Of a DNA stretch of 64,000 nt, positions 25,675 to 32,845 are shown one piece after another. Both the position numbers and the translations under genes were made by a program. Within the stretch, counting starts at the first letter, position 1. The number at the start of each line of letters is the position of its first letter. A model generated the notes under the pieces. That model was not told the origin of the DNA, ran no database searches, and worked only from the letters and a program-made list of their open reading frames with translations. Location: NCBI RefSeq assembly GCF_027853915.1, contig NZ_JAQGLA010000002.1:186001-250000 (forward strand), written 5' to 3'. This DNA comes from Saccharopolyspora oryzae. Lineage in GTDB: Bacteria; Actinomycetota; Actinomycetes; Mycobacteriales; Pseudonocardiaceae.

Positions 25675-25877
25675 TCCGTCGTCCGATCCAGACCACTGCC
25701 CATAAGACGTGGGTGGAACCGGGGTCGCGCCTGGTACACGCCCGCAGGCCTGGCGCGCTCGCGATGACGTTGTGCGGACTGCTGGTGGTCGTCGCCGACG
25801 ACGGCTACGAGCCCTGGCCACGCGAAGGCTGTGAGGGCTGCGTCAAGTACGCGATCCGGCACGCCATCCATCTCTGA
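25671..25877 (+). CDS. 68-aa small protein with C-terminal CxxC
   Basis: The start is GTG 25671, coupled to the preceding 33-aa ORF. The product has a short hydrophobic patch (LAMTLCGLLVVVADDG) and ends with PREGCEGCVKYAIRHAIHL, where CEGC could bind metal or form a disulfide. A perfect 13-bp hairpin follows six bases after the stop, so the pair forms its own short transcript divergent from the XRE gene. The function is unknown. Confidence 0.55.
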   Translation: MIRRPIQTTAHKTWVEPGSRLVHARRPGALAMTLCGLLVVVADDGYEPWPREGCEGCVKYAIRHAIHL

Positions 25878-25882
25878 AGGCT

Positions 25883-25930
25883 CCCGCGCCCGGTGTTGTT
25901 GATCCCCCCCCGACCAGCACCGGGCGCGGG
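25883..25930. terminator. Hairpin separating the small-ORF pair from the RiPP operon
   Basis: CCCGCGCCCGGTG (25883-25895) pairs perfectly with CACCGGGCGCGGG (25918-25930). It implies that the RiPP operon has its own promoter between 25931 and 26000. Confidence 0.75.
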
Positions 25931-26015
25931 TCACCACGCCCCGCTAAGAACCCTTCGGGGCGATCGCAGGACGTGTCCGGCCACGGGCACGACGAAATCA
26001 GGAAGGAGATCGCAG

Positions 26016-26357
26016 TTGGCTCAGATGACCAGCGATCCAATGGCCTCGATCAGTGGCCAGTTCCCGCTGACGCGACCGGCATCGGCACCTCCGGAAGGTG
26101 AAGAACCGTCGGAGGTCGGCGCGCGCCCTTGGGCGCTGAGCAACGTCCGTTCGGCCAACGGCACCTGCAGCGGGGTACTCGGCGAGTACTCCCACGAGCT
26201 GCAGATGAACGTCGACCGCGACGGCGCGCCGCTGATCGACGGACTGCGGGCCGGCCCGCCGACGGCGAACACGACCTCCTCGGTGGATGGTGAAGATGGG
26301 CCCAGCTCTGAGGACTGGAACAACGACTACGCGCCGGAGGACCCGTCTCCGGTATGA
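26016..26357 (+). CDS. ATP-grasp-modified RiPP precursor (graspetide type)
   Basis: A 113-aa precursor. Start TTG 26016 is chosen because GGAAGGAG (26001-26008) lies seven bases before it, while in-frame ATG 26025 would be sixteen bases away. The leader contains ARPWALSNVR (about residues 36-45), resembling the RPWGL-type motif of actinobacterial ATP-grasp targets. The presumed core is the C-terminal 31 residues from Thr83: Thr/Ser acceptors (TANTTSS), then acidic donors with two Asp-Gly pairs (VDGEDG, Asp91 and Asp94), then SSEDWNNDYAPED. Asp-Gly is the site at which methylation leads to aspartimide in related products. The stop overlaps the ligase start as ATGA. Ring pattern and cleavage site are inferred only. 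Confidence 0.75.
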   Translation: MAQMTSDPMASISGQFPLTRPASAPPEGEEPSEVGARPWALSNVRSANGTCSGVLGEYSHELQMNVDRDGAPLIDGLRAGPPTANTTSSVDGEDGPSSEDWNNDYAPEDPSPV

Positions 26358-27328
26358 GTGTTCTGATCCTCACCGAGGAAAGCGACGTGAGCGCCGACTA
26401 CATGGTGCGCGCGTTGCAGCGTCGCAGCGTTGACGTGTTCCGCGTCGACCTCGGGTGGTTCCCCGCGCAGCTCAGCTTCACCGCTGAGCTGCGCGGCAGC
26501 CACTGGGCCGGGCACCTGCACACCCCCGCCCACACCATCAACCTCGAGGACATCCACAGCATCTGGTACCGCGCACCTACCGCTTTCCAGTTCCCGGACG
26601 GGCTGACCGCCGAGGAACGCCGCGTCGCCTTCGTCGAGGCGAAACTCGGGCTCGGCGGCGTACTCGCGAGCATCGACGTGCTGTGGGTGAACCATCCGGC
26701 GCGGGCCGCCGACGCCGCCTACAAGCCGTTGCAGCTGGTCACCGCAGCCCGGTGCGGCCTGGAGGTGCCGCGGACTCTGGTATCGAACGAGCAGACCGGT
26801 GTCCGCGAGTTTGCCGCAGCATCGGGCACCGGGACGGTCCGCAAGCTCTTCGGCGGCACCAGCCTGATCGAGCACGTCGACGGCCGCGACGTGCGCCGCG
26901 TAGCGCACACGCATCGCCTCGGCGAGGACGACCTAGCCGACCTGCGGGGCGTTGAGACGACCGCCCACCAGCTGCAGGACTGGGTGCCGAAGGCGTACGA
27001 GGTGCGGCTGACCGCCGTTGGCGACCGGCTGTTTTCGGTAGCCATCCACGCGGGCAGCGCATCGTCGAAAGTGGACTGGCGCACCGACTACGACGCCCTA
27101 CGCTATGAACAGATCGACACGCCCGCCGAGGTCGCCGACGGGGTGCACCGATATCTCAGCGCCATGGGTCTGGTGTACGGCGCGTTCGACTTCGTCGTTA
27201 CCCCGGATGACCGGTGGGTGTTCCTGGAGTGCAACCCCGGCGGCCAGTATGGGTGGCTGGAAGAGCCCGCGGCCGTGCCCATCACTGACTCTCTCGCCGA
27301 CCTACTCGCCACCGGGAGCGCATCGTGA
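26354..27328 (+). CDS. ATP-grasp ribosomal peptide maturase (SAV_5884-type graspetide ligase)
   Basis: A 324-aa ATP-grasp ligase that would form ester or amide side-chain links between Thr/Ser/Lys and Asp/Glu of the precursor. Typical segments are SIWYRAP near residue 75, NHPARAADAAYKPLQLVTAA (about 115), the ATP-grasp core QDWVPKAYEVRLTAVGD and the metal-binding end VFLECNPGGQYGWLE. It matches the actinobacterial SAV_5884-type maturases paired with a PIMT-like methyltransferase. It is coupled at both ends (ATGA with the precursor, GTGA with the methyltransferase). Confidence 0.88.
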   Translation: MSVLILTEESDVSADYMVRALQRRSVDVFRVDLGWFPAQLSFTAELRGSHWAGHLHTPAHTINLEDIHSIWYRAPTAFQFPDGLTAEERRVAFVEAKLGLGGVLASIDVLWVNHPARAADAAYKPLQLVTAARCGLEVPRTLVSNEQTGVREFAAASGTGTVRKLFGGTSLIEHVDGRDVRRVAHTHRLGEDDLADLRGVETTAHQLQDWVPKAYEVRLTAVGDRLFSVAIHAGSASSKVDWRTDYDALRYEQIDTPAEVADGVHRYLSAMGLVYGAFDFVVTPDDRWVFLECNPGGQYGWLEEPAAVPITDSLADLLATGSAS

Positions 27329-28476
27329 CGACCACCAGCGAAGACTGGACTGCACGTGCCGCGGCACTCGCCGACGACATCGAGAAGGCCGGCGTGCCGC
27401 TGTCCGCCGAGTGGCGGGCTGCGGTCGGAGCGGTCCCCCGCCACGTGCTGGTGCCGGAGTTCTACGAACAGCAGGGCAACCAGTGGCGCAAGGTCTCCCG
27501 CCGTCAACAGCTACTGGAAGCCACCTATTCGTTGAAGACGCTGGTCACCCACGTCACCGATGGCCAGCCCACCTCGTCATCGACCACGCCGACGCTGATG
27601 CTGCGAATGCTGGACTGGCTGGACGTGCACGACGGCCACGATGTCCTGGAGATCGGCACCGGGACCGGGTACAACGCGGCACTGTTGTCCGCGCGACTCG
27701 GCGATGCGCACGTGTTCAGCGTCGACGTCGAACCCGAGCTGGTGGAGCTTGCCCGACAGCGACTCGCTGAGACTGGGTACAAGCCAACCCTACGAGCTAT
27801 GAACGGGGCCGACGGCATGCCCGATCACGCGCCGTTCGACCGCATCATCGCGACCTGCTCGGTGCCGCACATCCCGCTCACGTGGTTCGAGCAGCTGCGG
27901 ACTTACGGCCTGCTGCTTGCCGATCTCAAGCTCGGCATGAACGCGGGCAACCTGGTCCTGCTGCGCCGGTTGCCTGATCGCCTTGAGGGAAGGTTCGTCA
28001 ACCGCTGGGGGAGCTTCATGTCGCTGCGCCCGGAGCCCGCCGCGACCCTCGATCCGCCCGCACAGCAGGAGCGCTCAGCCGGCGAGGTCCGGGAGCGAAC
28101 AACCCTGATCGAGGGCACGCCGTGGTTCGACGATCTGGTCCCCTGGTTCATGCTCCATCTCGACGGCACGGTGCAGGCAGGCGCGACGTTCGGCGTGACC
28201 ATGGATTCGACGCTGGGCAGGCCGGACGGGACTCACCTGGTCGACGTCGATGGCAGCTGGTGTGAGGTCGACCTGCGTGTGGACGGCAAGCCCCGCCGCG
28301 TACGGCAAGGCGGCGACCGCAACCTCTGGGACGCCGTCGAGAACGCCTACACGGCATGGGCGGGTCTCCGCCACCCGGGTTGGGAACGCCTCGGCCTCAC
28401 GGTCACTGCCGACCACCAGACCGTCTGGGTCGACGAACCGGACGGGCATCGGTGGCCACTCCCAGAGCCGCGCTAG
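27325..28476 (+). CDS. PIMT-like O-methyltransferase of an ATP-grasp RiPP system
   Basis: A 383-aa relative of protein-L-isoaspartate O-methyltransferase. The SAM motif is DVLEIGTGTGYNAALLSARL (about residues 107-126); SSSTTPTLM replaces the usual PIMT substrate motif; PFDRIIATCSV follows. A C-terminal extension of about 150 residues is absent from housekeeping PIMT. In characterised graspetide clusters such enzymes methylate a core Asp to form an aspartimide; that role is inferred here from the gene order and the Asp-Gly pairs of the precursor. The start is GTG 27325, overlapping the ligase stop. Confidence 0.87.
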   Translation: MTTTSEDWTARAAALADDIEKAGVPLSAEWRAAVGAVPRHVLVPEFYEQQGNQWRKVSRRQQLLEATYSLKTLVTHVTDGQPTSSSTTPTLMLRMLDWLDVHDGHDVLEIGTGTGYNAALLSARLGDAHVFSVDVEPELVELARQRLAETGYKPTLRAMNGADGMPDHAPFDRIIATCSVPHIPLTWFEQLRTYGLLLADLKLGMNAGNLVLLRRLPDRLEGRFVNRWGSFMSLRPEPAATLDPPAQQERSAGEVRERTTLIEGTPWFDDLVPWFMLHLDGTVQAGATFGVTMDSTLGRPDGTHLVDVDGSWCEVDLRVDGKPRRVRQGGDRNLWDAVENAYTAWAGLRHPGWERLGLTVTADHQTVWVDEPDGHRWPLPEPR

Positions 28477-28497
28477 CTGGGGTACGTCCTGATCGAG

Positions 28498-28530
28498 TCA
28501 TGATTCAGTCATGATCGAATCATGATTGAA
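28498..28530. repeat. Three tandem 11-bp TCATGAT repeats
   Basis: TCATGATTCAG (28498), TCATGATCGAA (28509) and TCATGATTGAA (28520) are head to tail with an exact 11-bp period. Each contains palindromic TCATGA. They are followed by ACCAGTTAGCTGGT (28547-28560) and another ACCAGTT. The cluster fills the gap between the RiPP operon and the phage lysis side and could be a regulator or recombinase binding array. No gene is seen between 28477 and 28708. Confidence 0.65.
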
Positions 28531-28674
28531 AGCCGATCAGAATACCAGTTAGCTGGTAAACCAGTTGATGGGGCTCTAACGACATTAAAACAGGTAATTT
28601 GAGCTATCGTAGTCAACCGGAGCGCGCCTACGCGGTTTATCACTTGACTAGGGGCGTTCCAACGGGAGGGAAGC

Positions 28675-28700
28675 CGTCCGGCTGGTTGACCAACCGGACG
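28675..28700. terminator. Hairpin after the 46-aa membrane peptide gene
   Basis: CGTCC (28675-28679) plus GGTTG (28684-28688) pair with CAACC and GGACG (28691-28700), leaving a four-base bulge. On the minus strand it begins nine bases after the stop of the 46-aa gene. Confidence 0.4.
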
Positions 28701-28708
28701 ACTCCTAA

Positions 28709-28849
28709 CTACCGGTGGTAGCGGTTCACGATGTCCCACGCGACCTTGATCGCGAACAGGACGGCTTGCGCCACCACTGCAAGTAGTCCGGGCCGACCAT
28801 CCCACCACGGTCGTGTCGGCCCGGGCTTCTTCCCACGCTTCGCGGGCAT
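28709..28849 (-). CDS. 46-aa basic single-helix membrane peptide
   Basis: ATG 28849 follows a very good AGGAGGAGCTGA ribosome site. The product starts MPAKRGKKPGPTRPWWDG and continues into a hydrophobic helix (GLLAVVAQAVLFAIKVAWDIV, about residues 21-41), ending in NRYHR. It is the last gene on the phage strand before the RiPP cluster. Tandem 12-bp repeats lie about 140 bp upstream. It could be a small holin-like, exclusion or toxin-like peptide; nothing in it decides between these. Confidence 0.6.
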   Translation of the reverse strand: MPAKRGKKPGPTRPWWDGRPGLLAVVAQAVLFAIKVAWDIVNRYHR

Positions 28850-28985
28850 TCAGCTCCTCCTTAGCACTCGCTGCCAAATTACTTGCGGTGCACAGCGGTA
28901 AGGGCGGAGCAATGCCCACGTTCACCACTGAAGGTCGTTCAGCGGCAGTGCTGATCGTACCGGTAGCGCAAACAGGCCTCTTGCC

Positions 28986-29015
28986 CTACCACTTGCACTA
29001 CCACTTGCACTACCA
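28986..29015. repeat. Tandem 12-bp repeats CTACCACTTGCA
   Basis: CTACCACTTGCA occurs at 28986-28997 and 28998-29009, followed by a partial third copy (CTACCA). They lie between the holin gene and the 46-aa peptide gene, where they could be an operator for the latter. No supported gene lies in 28850-29088. Confidence 0.6.
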
Positions 29016-29088
29016 ACGTTTCAGCGAAAGGCCTGGGGCTACGGCACGGGACAGTTCGAACGTAGGAACGCGGAATGTGTTGGTCGGC

Positions 29089-29316
29089 CTACTCCCTGAA
29101 TGTCGCCGCCGACCCCTTGTCCCCGACCATTCCGGTCGCGGCGAGCAGACCGCGAGCGGCCTCGAGGACGGCGGCACCAAGCACGGCTTTGCCGACCTGT
29201 GGCCAGTCGAGTTGGAAGAGGTCCAGCGCGTCGCCGGACACCGCACCGATGAACACCACCAGTGCGGCATTCAGCGCGCGTTCGGCGAGCGACCGCGCCA
29301 GATTCAGGCTGAGCAT
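29089..29316 (-). CDS. Phage holin (r1t-like)
   Basis: A 75-aa membrane protein with two hydrophobic segments (about residues 14-30 and 42-58) separated by GDALDLFQLDWPQVG and ending in VGDKGSAATF. The GD..D.F..DW.....G pattern and the GDKGSA tail are typical of r1t-type holins of actinophages. ATG 29316 has GGAG at seven bases. It follows the GH25 endolysin gene, as expected for a lysis cassette. Confidence 0.75.
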   Translation of the reverse strand: MLSLNLARSLAERALNAALVVFIGAVSGDALDLFQLDWPQVGKAVLGAAVLEAARGLLAATGMVGDKGSAATFRE

Positions 29317-29386
29317 GCACGTTCTCCAGTTGTGAAGAAGGTGCCCGCCCCCAGGAGCCCTGGACCGGGGACGGGCAGTCCGGGAG

Positions 29387-30379
29387 TCAGGCGGCGTCGG
29401 GTTCCTGGCCGCTGACGGTGACGTCGACGCGCACCAGGTTCTCCGCCAGCGCCGCCACCAGGGCGGACTTCACCGCAGCGGCGTCGGCGTGCTGGCCGGC
29501 CTCGATCTTCTGGATGACCTCGGCGACCCGGCCCTGCAGGTCAGCCGCGCGAGCGTTGGCGGAGGCGGCTTCGGCGCGGGCCCCGCGGACGTCGTCGAGG
29601 GTGTTGACGATGTCGACCAGCATGGCCACGACCGTGCGCGGCCCGTTCTCGGTGCCCCAGCCCTGAATCTGGCCCTGCGGTCCGCGCGGGCCCAGCAGCT
29701 CGTGCAGCACCTGCCGCAGCATCGTGTCCTGCTCTGGCGTCAAGTCATCATCTCCTTGTGCCGGTGGCGACGGAACCGTTCCCCCGCCGGTGATTTCGCT
29801 GAGCGGGCGGGTTGCCCAGTTCAGGTCGACGTTGCCCGCGACGCCGTTTACACGGCCCGATTCCGAGTACTGGTGCATCACGGTCCGCGGCGTCAGATAC
29901 GGCGAGTTGCCCGGCGCACCGTTGTAGTGCGCGACCCACGCGACGGTGTTGGGCGGCAAGGCGGCGTCGCCGACCTGGTTGCGGTAGAACGAACCGCCCG
30001 CGTACACGATCACCTTGTGGTCGCCGATCAGCTGGCGCAGCCGGGTGATGAACCGCTGCACCCACCAGCCCAGGTGACCGCCGCCGACCTCGATGTCCAG
30101 ACACGGCGGCAGGAACCCGGGGCCCTTCGCGCCCTTGGCGTTGACCATCCGCGCGAACAGCTCGGCCTCGCCTTCCGGGCCGTTGAGGTCCGGGCGGGCG
30201 AAGTGGTAGAGCCCGCGCACGATGCCCGCACCGGTCGCCTCGGCCCACTGCCGGTCGACGTGGGTGCTGACGTAGTTCGCGCCTTCGCTGGCCTTGATGT
30301 AGGCGTAGTGGACGTCGGAGTTCTTCACCGCGCCCCAGTTCGGGTAGCCCTGATGGCTGGCGACGTCGATGCCGCGCAT
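29387..30379 (-). CDS. GH25 lysozyme endolysin
   Basis: A 330-aa phage muramidase. The GH25 domain spans about residues 1-195: the opening RGIDVASHQGYPNW, the catalytic acidic pair in CLDIEVGG, and the end NVDLNWA. After a Pro/Gly linker, the C-terminal region (about 210-330) is helical and coiled-coil-like, not a recognisable LysM or other wall-binding repeat. It lies between two holin-like small membrane genes. It would cleave the MurNAc-GlcNAc bond of peptidoglycan for host lysis. Confidence 0.88.
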   Translation of the reverse strand: MRGIDVASHQGYPNWGAVKNSDVHYAYIKASEGANYVSTHVDRQWAEATGAGIVRGLYHFARPDLNGPEGEAELFARMVNAKGAKGPGFLPPCLDIEVGGGHLGWWVQRFITRLRQLIGDHKVIVYAGGSFYRNQVGDAALPPNTVAWVAHYNGAPGNSPYLTPRTVMHQYSESGRVNGVAGNVDLNWATRPLSEITGGGTVPSPPAQGDDDLTPEQDTMLRQVLHELLGPRGPQGQIQGWGTENGPRTVVAMLVDIVNTLDDVRGARAEAASANARAADLQGRVAEVIQKIEAGQHADAAAVKSALVAALAENLVRVDVTVSGQEPDAA

Positions 30380-30598
30380 TCAACCTCCTGCGATCAGCCG
30401 GATGGCTTCGGCGAGTCCGGCGCTCACGCCCGCCGCGCAGCCGCAGGCGAGCCAGATTTTCCTTTCGAGCGAACGGATTCGAGTTTCGTGGTCGGTGATG
30501 GCGCGCAGCTCAGCGCGCATTTCCCGCACCTCGTCGTGGGTTTGGCGGACCTCGCCGTACATCTCGGCGAAGGAGATGGTGACGCCGTCTTCACTCAT
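30380..30598 (-). CDS. Small coiled-coil/membrane phage protein (holin-like)
   Basis: A 72-aa protein with a charged heptad-rich helix (MYGEVRQTHDEVREMRAEL) followed by one hydrophobic segment (about residues 48-70). This layout resembles XhlA-type lysis accessory proteins and second holins. It abuts the endolysin start and overlaps the 74-aa gene upstream by 8 bp. Confidence 0.6.
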   Translation of the reverse strand: MSEDGVTISFAEMYGEVRQTHDEVREMRAELRAITDHETRIRSLERKIWLACGCAAGVSAGLAEAIRLIAGG

Positions 30599-30815
30599 GC
30601 GGCACTCCCAGCGCGGTGCGAAGCTCGGCGATGCTCACGCCGGCTGCGGCGGCGACCTTGGTGAGCGTCGTCGCGCGCGCGGCGGCCTCGTCCGCGAACT
30701 GCTGTGCTTCGGCTTCTGCCGCAGCCACATCGGTATTGCGCTGCGCCTGCTCGTCGTTGGTCAGGGGGCGGCAGTGCCGGTCGCCGGTGGTGCAGTCGAC
30801 CTCGATCACGTCCAC
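30591..30815 (-). CDS. 74-aa phage protein of unknown function
   Basis: MDVIEVDCTTGDRHCRPLTN begins the protein; an Ala-rich helix and a short C-terminal helix-turn-helix-like end (AAAGVSIAELRTALGVP) follow. It sits between tail-tip and lysis genes, a usual place for small tail or lysis accessory proteins. The function is unknown. Confidence 0.55.
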   Translation of the reverse strand: MDVIEVDCTTGDRHCRPLTNDEQAQRNTDVAAAEAEAQQFADEAAARATTLTKVAAAAGVSIAELRTALGVPHE

Positions 30816-30833
30816 GGGGCAACGTCCTTTCGA

Positions 30834-31832
30834 TCAGCCGAGCCCGTAGAGGCTGACTTGGGAACCGACCTTGAAGCTGCTCCCGTCAGCGAGAGTCAGC
30901 GTGATCTTCGCGATGGGGCTGCTGGAGCCCCAGAGCCACCCGGCCGAGGACCAGCACGTCAGAGTCCCGCCGCCGGGGGTCGTGAAGCTGGAGCGCGACA
31001 GGGTGTTGTGCCGCTGCGTCCGGCTGTAGTTGGGGATCAGGCACTCGCTGGAGCTGAGGTTGACGTCCCCACCGGAGTCGTTCGACGAGGCGTGCCCGAC
31101 CTCCACTCGCGTGGCACCGTCGATCTCACCGGCAGTCACGGACGCCGCGCGGGCGCTGGTCCACTGCAGGTCATAGGAGGCGGTCGCGATGTCGTTGAAA
31201 CGGCACCAGATCGCCTGGTTGGCCGTGGTGTTCGACGACAGCACCGACGCCACGATCTGCAGGTGCCGGAACGTCTGCGGGATGTTGTCGAACACGATCG
31301 ATGTCGTGCTCGCTGTCGGGATGACCTCCGCAATCAGCGCCCCAGGCCCGTACTCGTTGGAGGTGTAGCGCTCCCGCCGGTCGGTGACGTTGGCCGCGGT
31401 GATGGTCACGGCATTGGCGGCCACCCGCACCCGCGCCAGCCTGATCTCCCACAACGACGTCGACTGCGTCAGCGCCGGTTCGGTGGGGCTGGCCGCTGGG
31501 GTACCGGTCTTGACGTCGAGCACGATCTGGTTGTTCACGAAGTCCGCGCGCAGCACCACCAGGTCATCGCGCGGGTTGGTGGGGTCGGACGCGACGATCG
31601 GCAGGGTCTTCTGGGCAGCGTTCTCACCCCAGTGCCCTTGAATCCAGCAGTGCCCGGTACCGACCTTGACCTGCATGCCGGTGGAATCGGCGATGACCTT
31701 GAAGTGGTCGTCGCCGTTGCGGATGATGCCGGTCTCCAGCATGTACTTGGCGAACCCGCGCCAGGTCGACTCCATGACGTTCGCCCCCGGCCCAGCATCG
31801 AACGGGGCATAGACGTCGAGGGTGGTGGCCAC
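30834..31832 (-). CDS. Phage tail-tip/receptor-binding-region protein, paralogue B
   Basis: A 332-aa protein starting at GTG 31832 with GGAGG seven bases upstream. The N-terminal ~140 residues (LDVYAPFDAGPGANVMESTW, later WIQGHWGENAAQKTL, RADFVNNQIVLDVKTGTP) closely follow the next gene, so the two are tandem paralogues. The C-terminal ~180 residues are Ser/Thr-rich beta sequence ending in VSLYGLG and differ from the paralogue. The shared base with variable end suggests tail-tip proteins, the variable part contacting the host surface. Confidence 0.65.
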   Translation of the reverse strand: MATTLDVYAPFDAGPGANVMESTWRGFAKYMLETGIIRNGDDHFKVIADSTGMQVKVGTGHCWIQGHWGENAAQKTLPIVASDPTNPRDDLVVLRADFVNNQIVLDVKTGTPAASPTEPALTQSTSLWEIRLARVRVAANAVTITAANVTDRRERYTSNEYGPGALIAEVIPTASTTSIVFDNIPQTFRHLQIVASVLSSNTTANQAIWCRFNDIATASYDLQWTSARAASVTAGEIDGATRVEVGHASSNDSGGDVNLSSSECLIPNYSRTQRHNTLSRSSFTTPGGGTLTCWSSAGWLWGSSSPIAKITLTLADGSSFKVGSQVSLYGLG

Positions 31833-32845
31833 TACTGCACCTCCAGGGTTCCGCTGATCACCAGTGAGCCGCCCTCGGGGAAGGCATCCAGCCCACCGAC
31901 GTCGGGCACGGCTGGCGAGCTGGACACCTCGTGGTCGATGCGCATCCAGGTGATGCGGCAGTTGGACTCGGAAAGCGGGAAGAACGGAAAGACCCGCTCG
32001 CTGGCCCACGGCACCAGGGCGGTGCCCAGCCAGTCCCGGTCGGTGAAGGCCCCCGTGCCCTTCGGGTCGCGGGAATGGGTCCACAGGTGCGCGGGCAGGC
32101 GGTGGTCGCCGGTAGGTGCGGCCTTCAGGCCGGCGGGCAGCTTGGTGAAGATGCGCCCGGTGCCGCCGAACCATTCGGATTCGGTGGGGCCCCACCGGAA
32201 GTCGTAGCGGACCTGCAGGATCTTGCCGACGATGAACCACCGGCAGTACTTCGCGCTGCCGCTGCCAAGGTTCACCACGTTCTCGTTGAGCGACCCAAAG
32301 GTGCTGCCCTCGTAGTACAGCGGCGGGTCGAAGTGGTTGAACACCCCGACACCGCGGCGACGCCGCTCGTCGGTGACCTTGTTCGCGGCGATCGTGGTCA
32401 CCCCGGCGTCGACGCGCACCTGCGCCATCGGGATTTCCCAGATCGACGAATTCTGCGCCATCGACGGCGCGACCGGGCTGGTGCTCGGCGTGCCGGTGAG
32501 CACGTCCAGCTCCACCCGGTTGTTCACGAAGTCCGCGCGCGCCACCACCCGGTCGATGCGCGGGTTGGTGGGGTTCGCGGCGGTGATGGCCAGCGTCTTC
32601 TCGAAGGTGCATTCGCCCCAGTGGCCCTGGATCCACACCTCGCCAGGTTTGGCCTTGACGTTCATGCCGGTGGAGTTGGCGTAGATCTCCAGCTCATTGG
32701 GGCTTTCACCGTCGACCGGGGCGGTGCGGCGTGCGATCACACCGTCGTCGCGGGTGTGGCCCATCATCTTGCGCCACTCGGCCTCGGCCACGTCCGCACC
32801 GGATCCGGCGTCGAACGGTGCGAAGTCGTCCAGGGAAACGGCCAT
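31832..32845 (-). CDS. Phage tail-tip/receptor-binding-region protein, paralogue A
   Basis: A 337-aa protein whose first ~140 residues (DDFAPFDAGSGADVAEAEW, WIQGHWGECTFEKTL, RADFVNNRVELDVLTGTP) match paralogue B, with a different C-terminal domain (about 150-337) containing VFNHFDPPLYYEGSTFGSL. The start overlaps the upstream stop as TGATG and its own stop shares one base with the next start. A role in the distal tail is inferred from position between the Gp37-like protein and the lysis genes. Confidence 0.65.
   Translation of the reverse strand: MAVSLDDFAPFDAGSGADVAEAEWRKMMGHTRDDGVIARRTAPVDGESPNELEIYANSTGMNVKAKPGEVWIQGHWGECTFEKTLAITAANPTNPRIDRVVARADFVNNRVELDVLTGTPSTSPVAPSMAQNSSIWEIPMAQVRVDAGVTTIAANKVTDERRRRGVGVFNHFDPPLYYEGSTFGSLNENVVNLGSGSAKYCRWFIVGKILQVRYDFRWGPTESEWFGGTGRIFTKLPAGLKAAPTGDHRLPAHLWTHSRDPKGTGAFTDRDWLGTALVPWASERVFPFFPLSESNCRITWMRIDHEVSSSPAVPDVGGLDAFPEGGSLVISGTLEVQ

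Noticed and set aside
22792..28700. tRNA-type attachment site at the left edge of the element
   Set aside because: No cloverleaf or tRNA-like 3' end could be recognised in the gaps; the attachment site stays unassigned.
28509..28928. 139-codon leftward frame over the 46-aa peptide gene
   Set aside because: It crosses the repeat cluster and hairpin and lacks a ribosome site; the 46-aa frame has AGGAGGAG and a natural hydrophobic helix.
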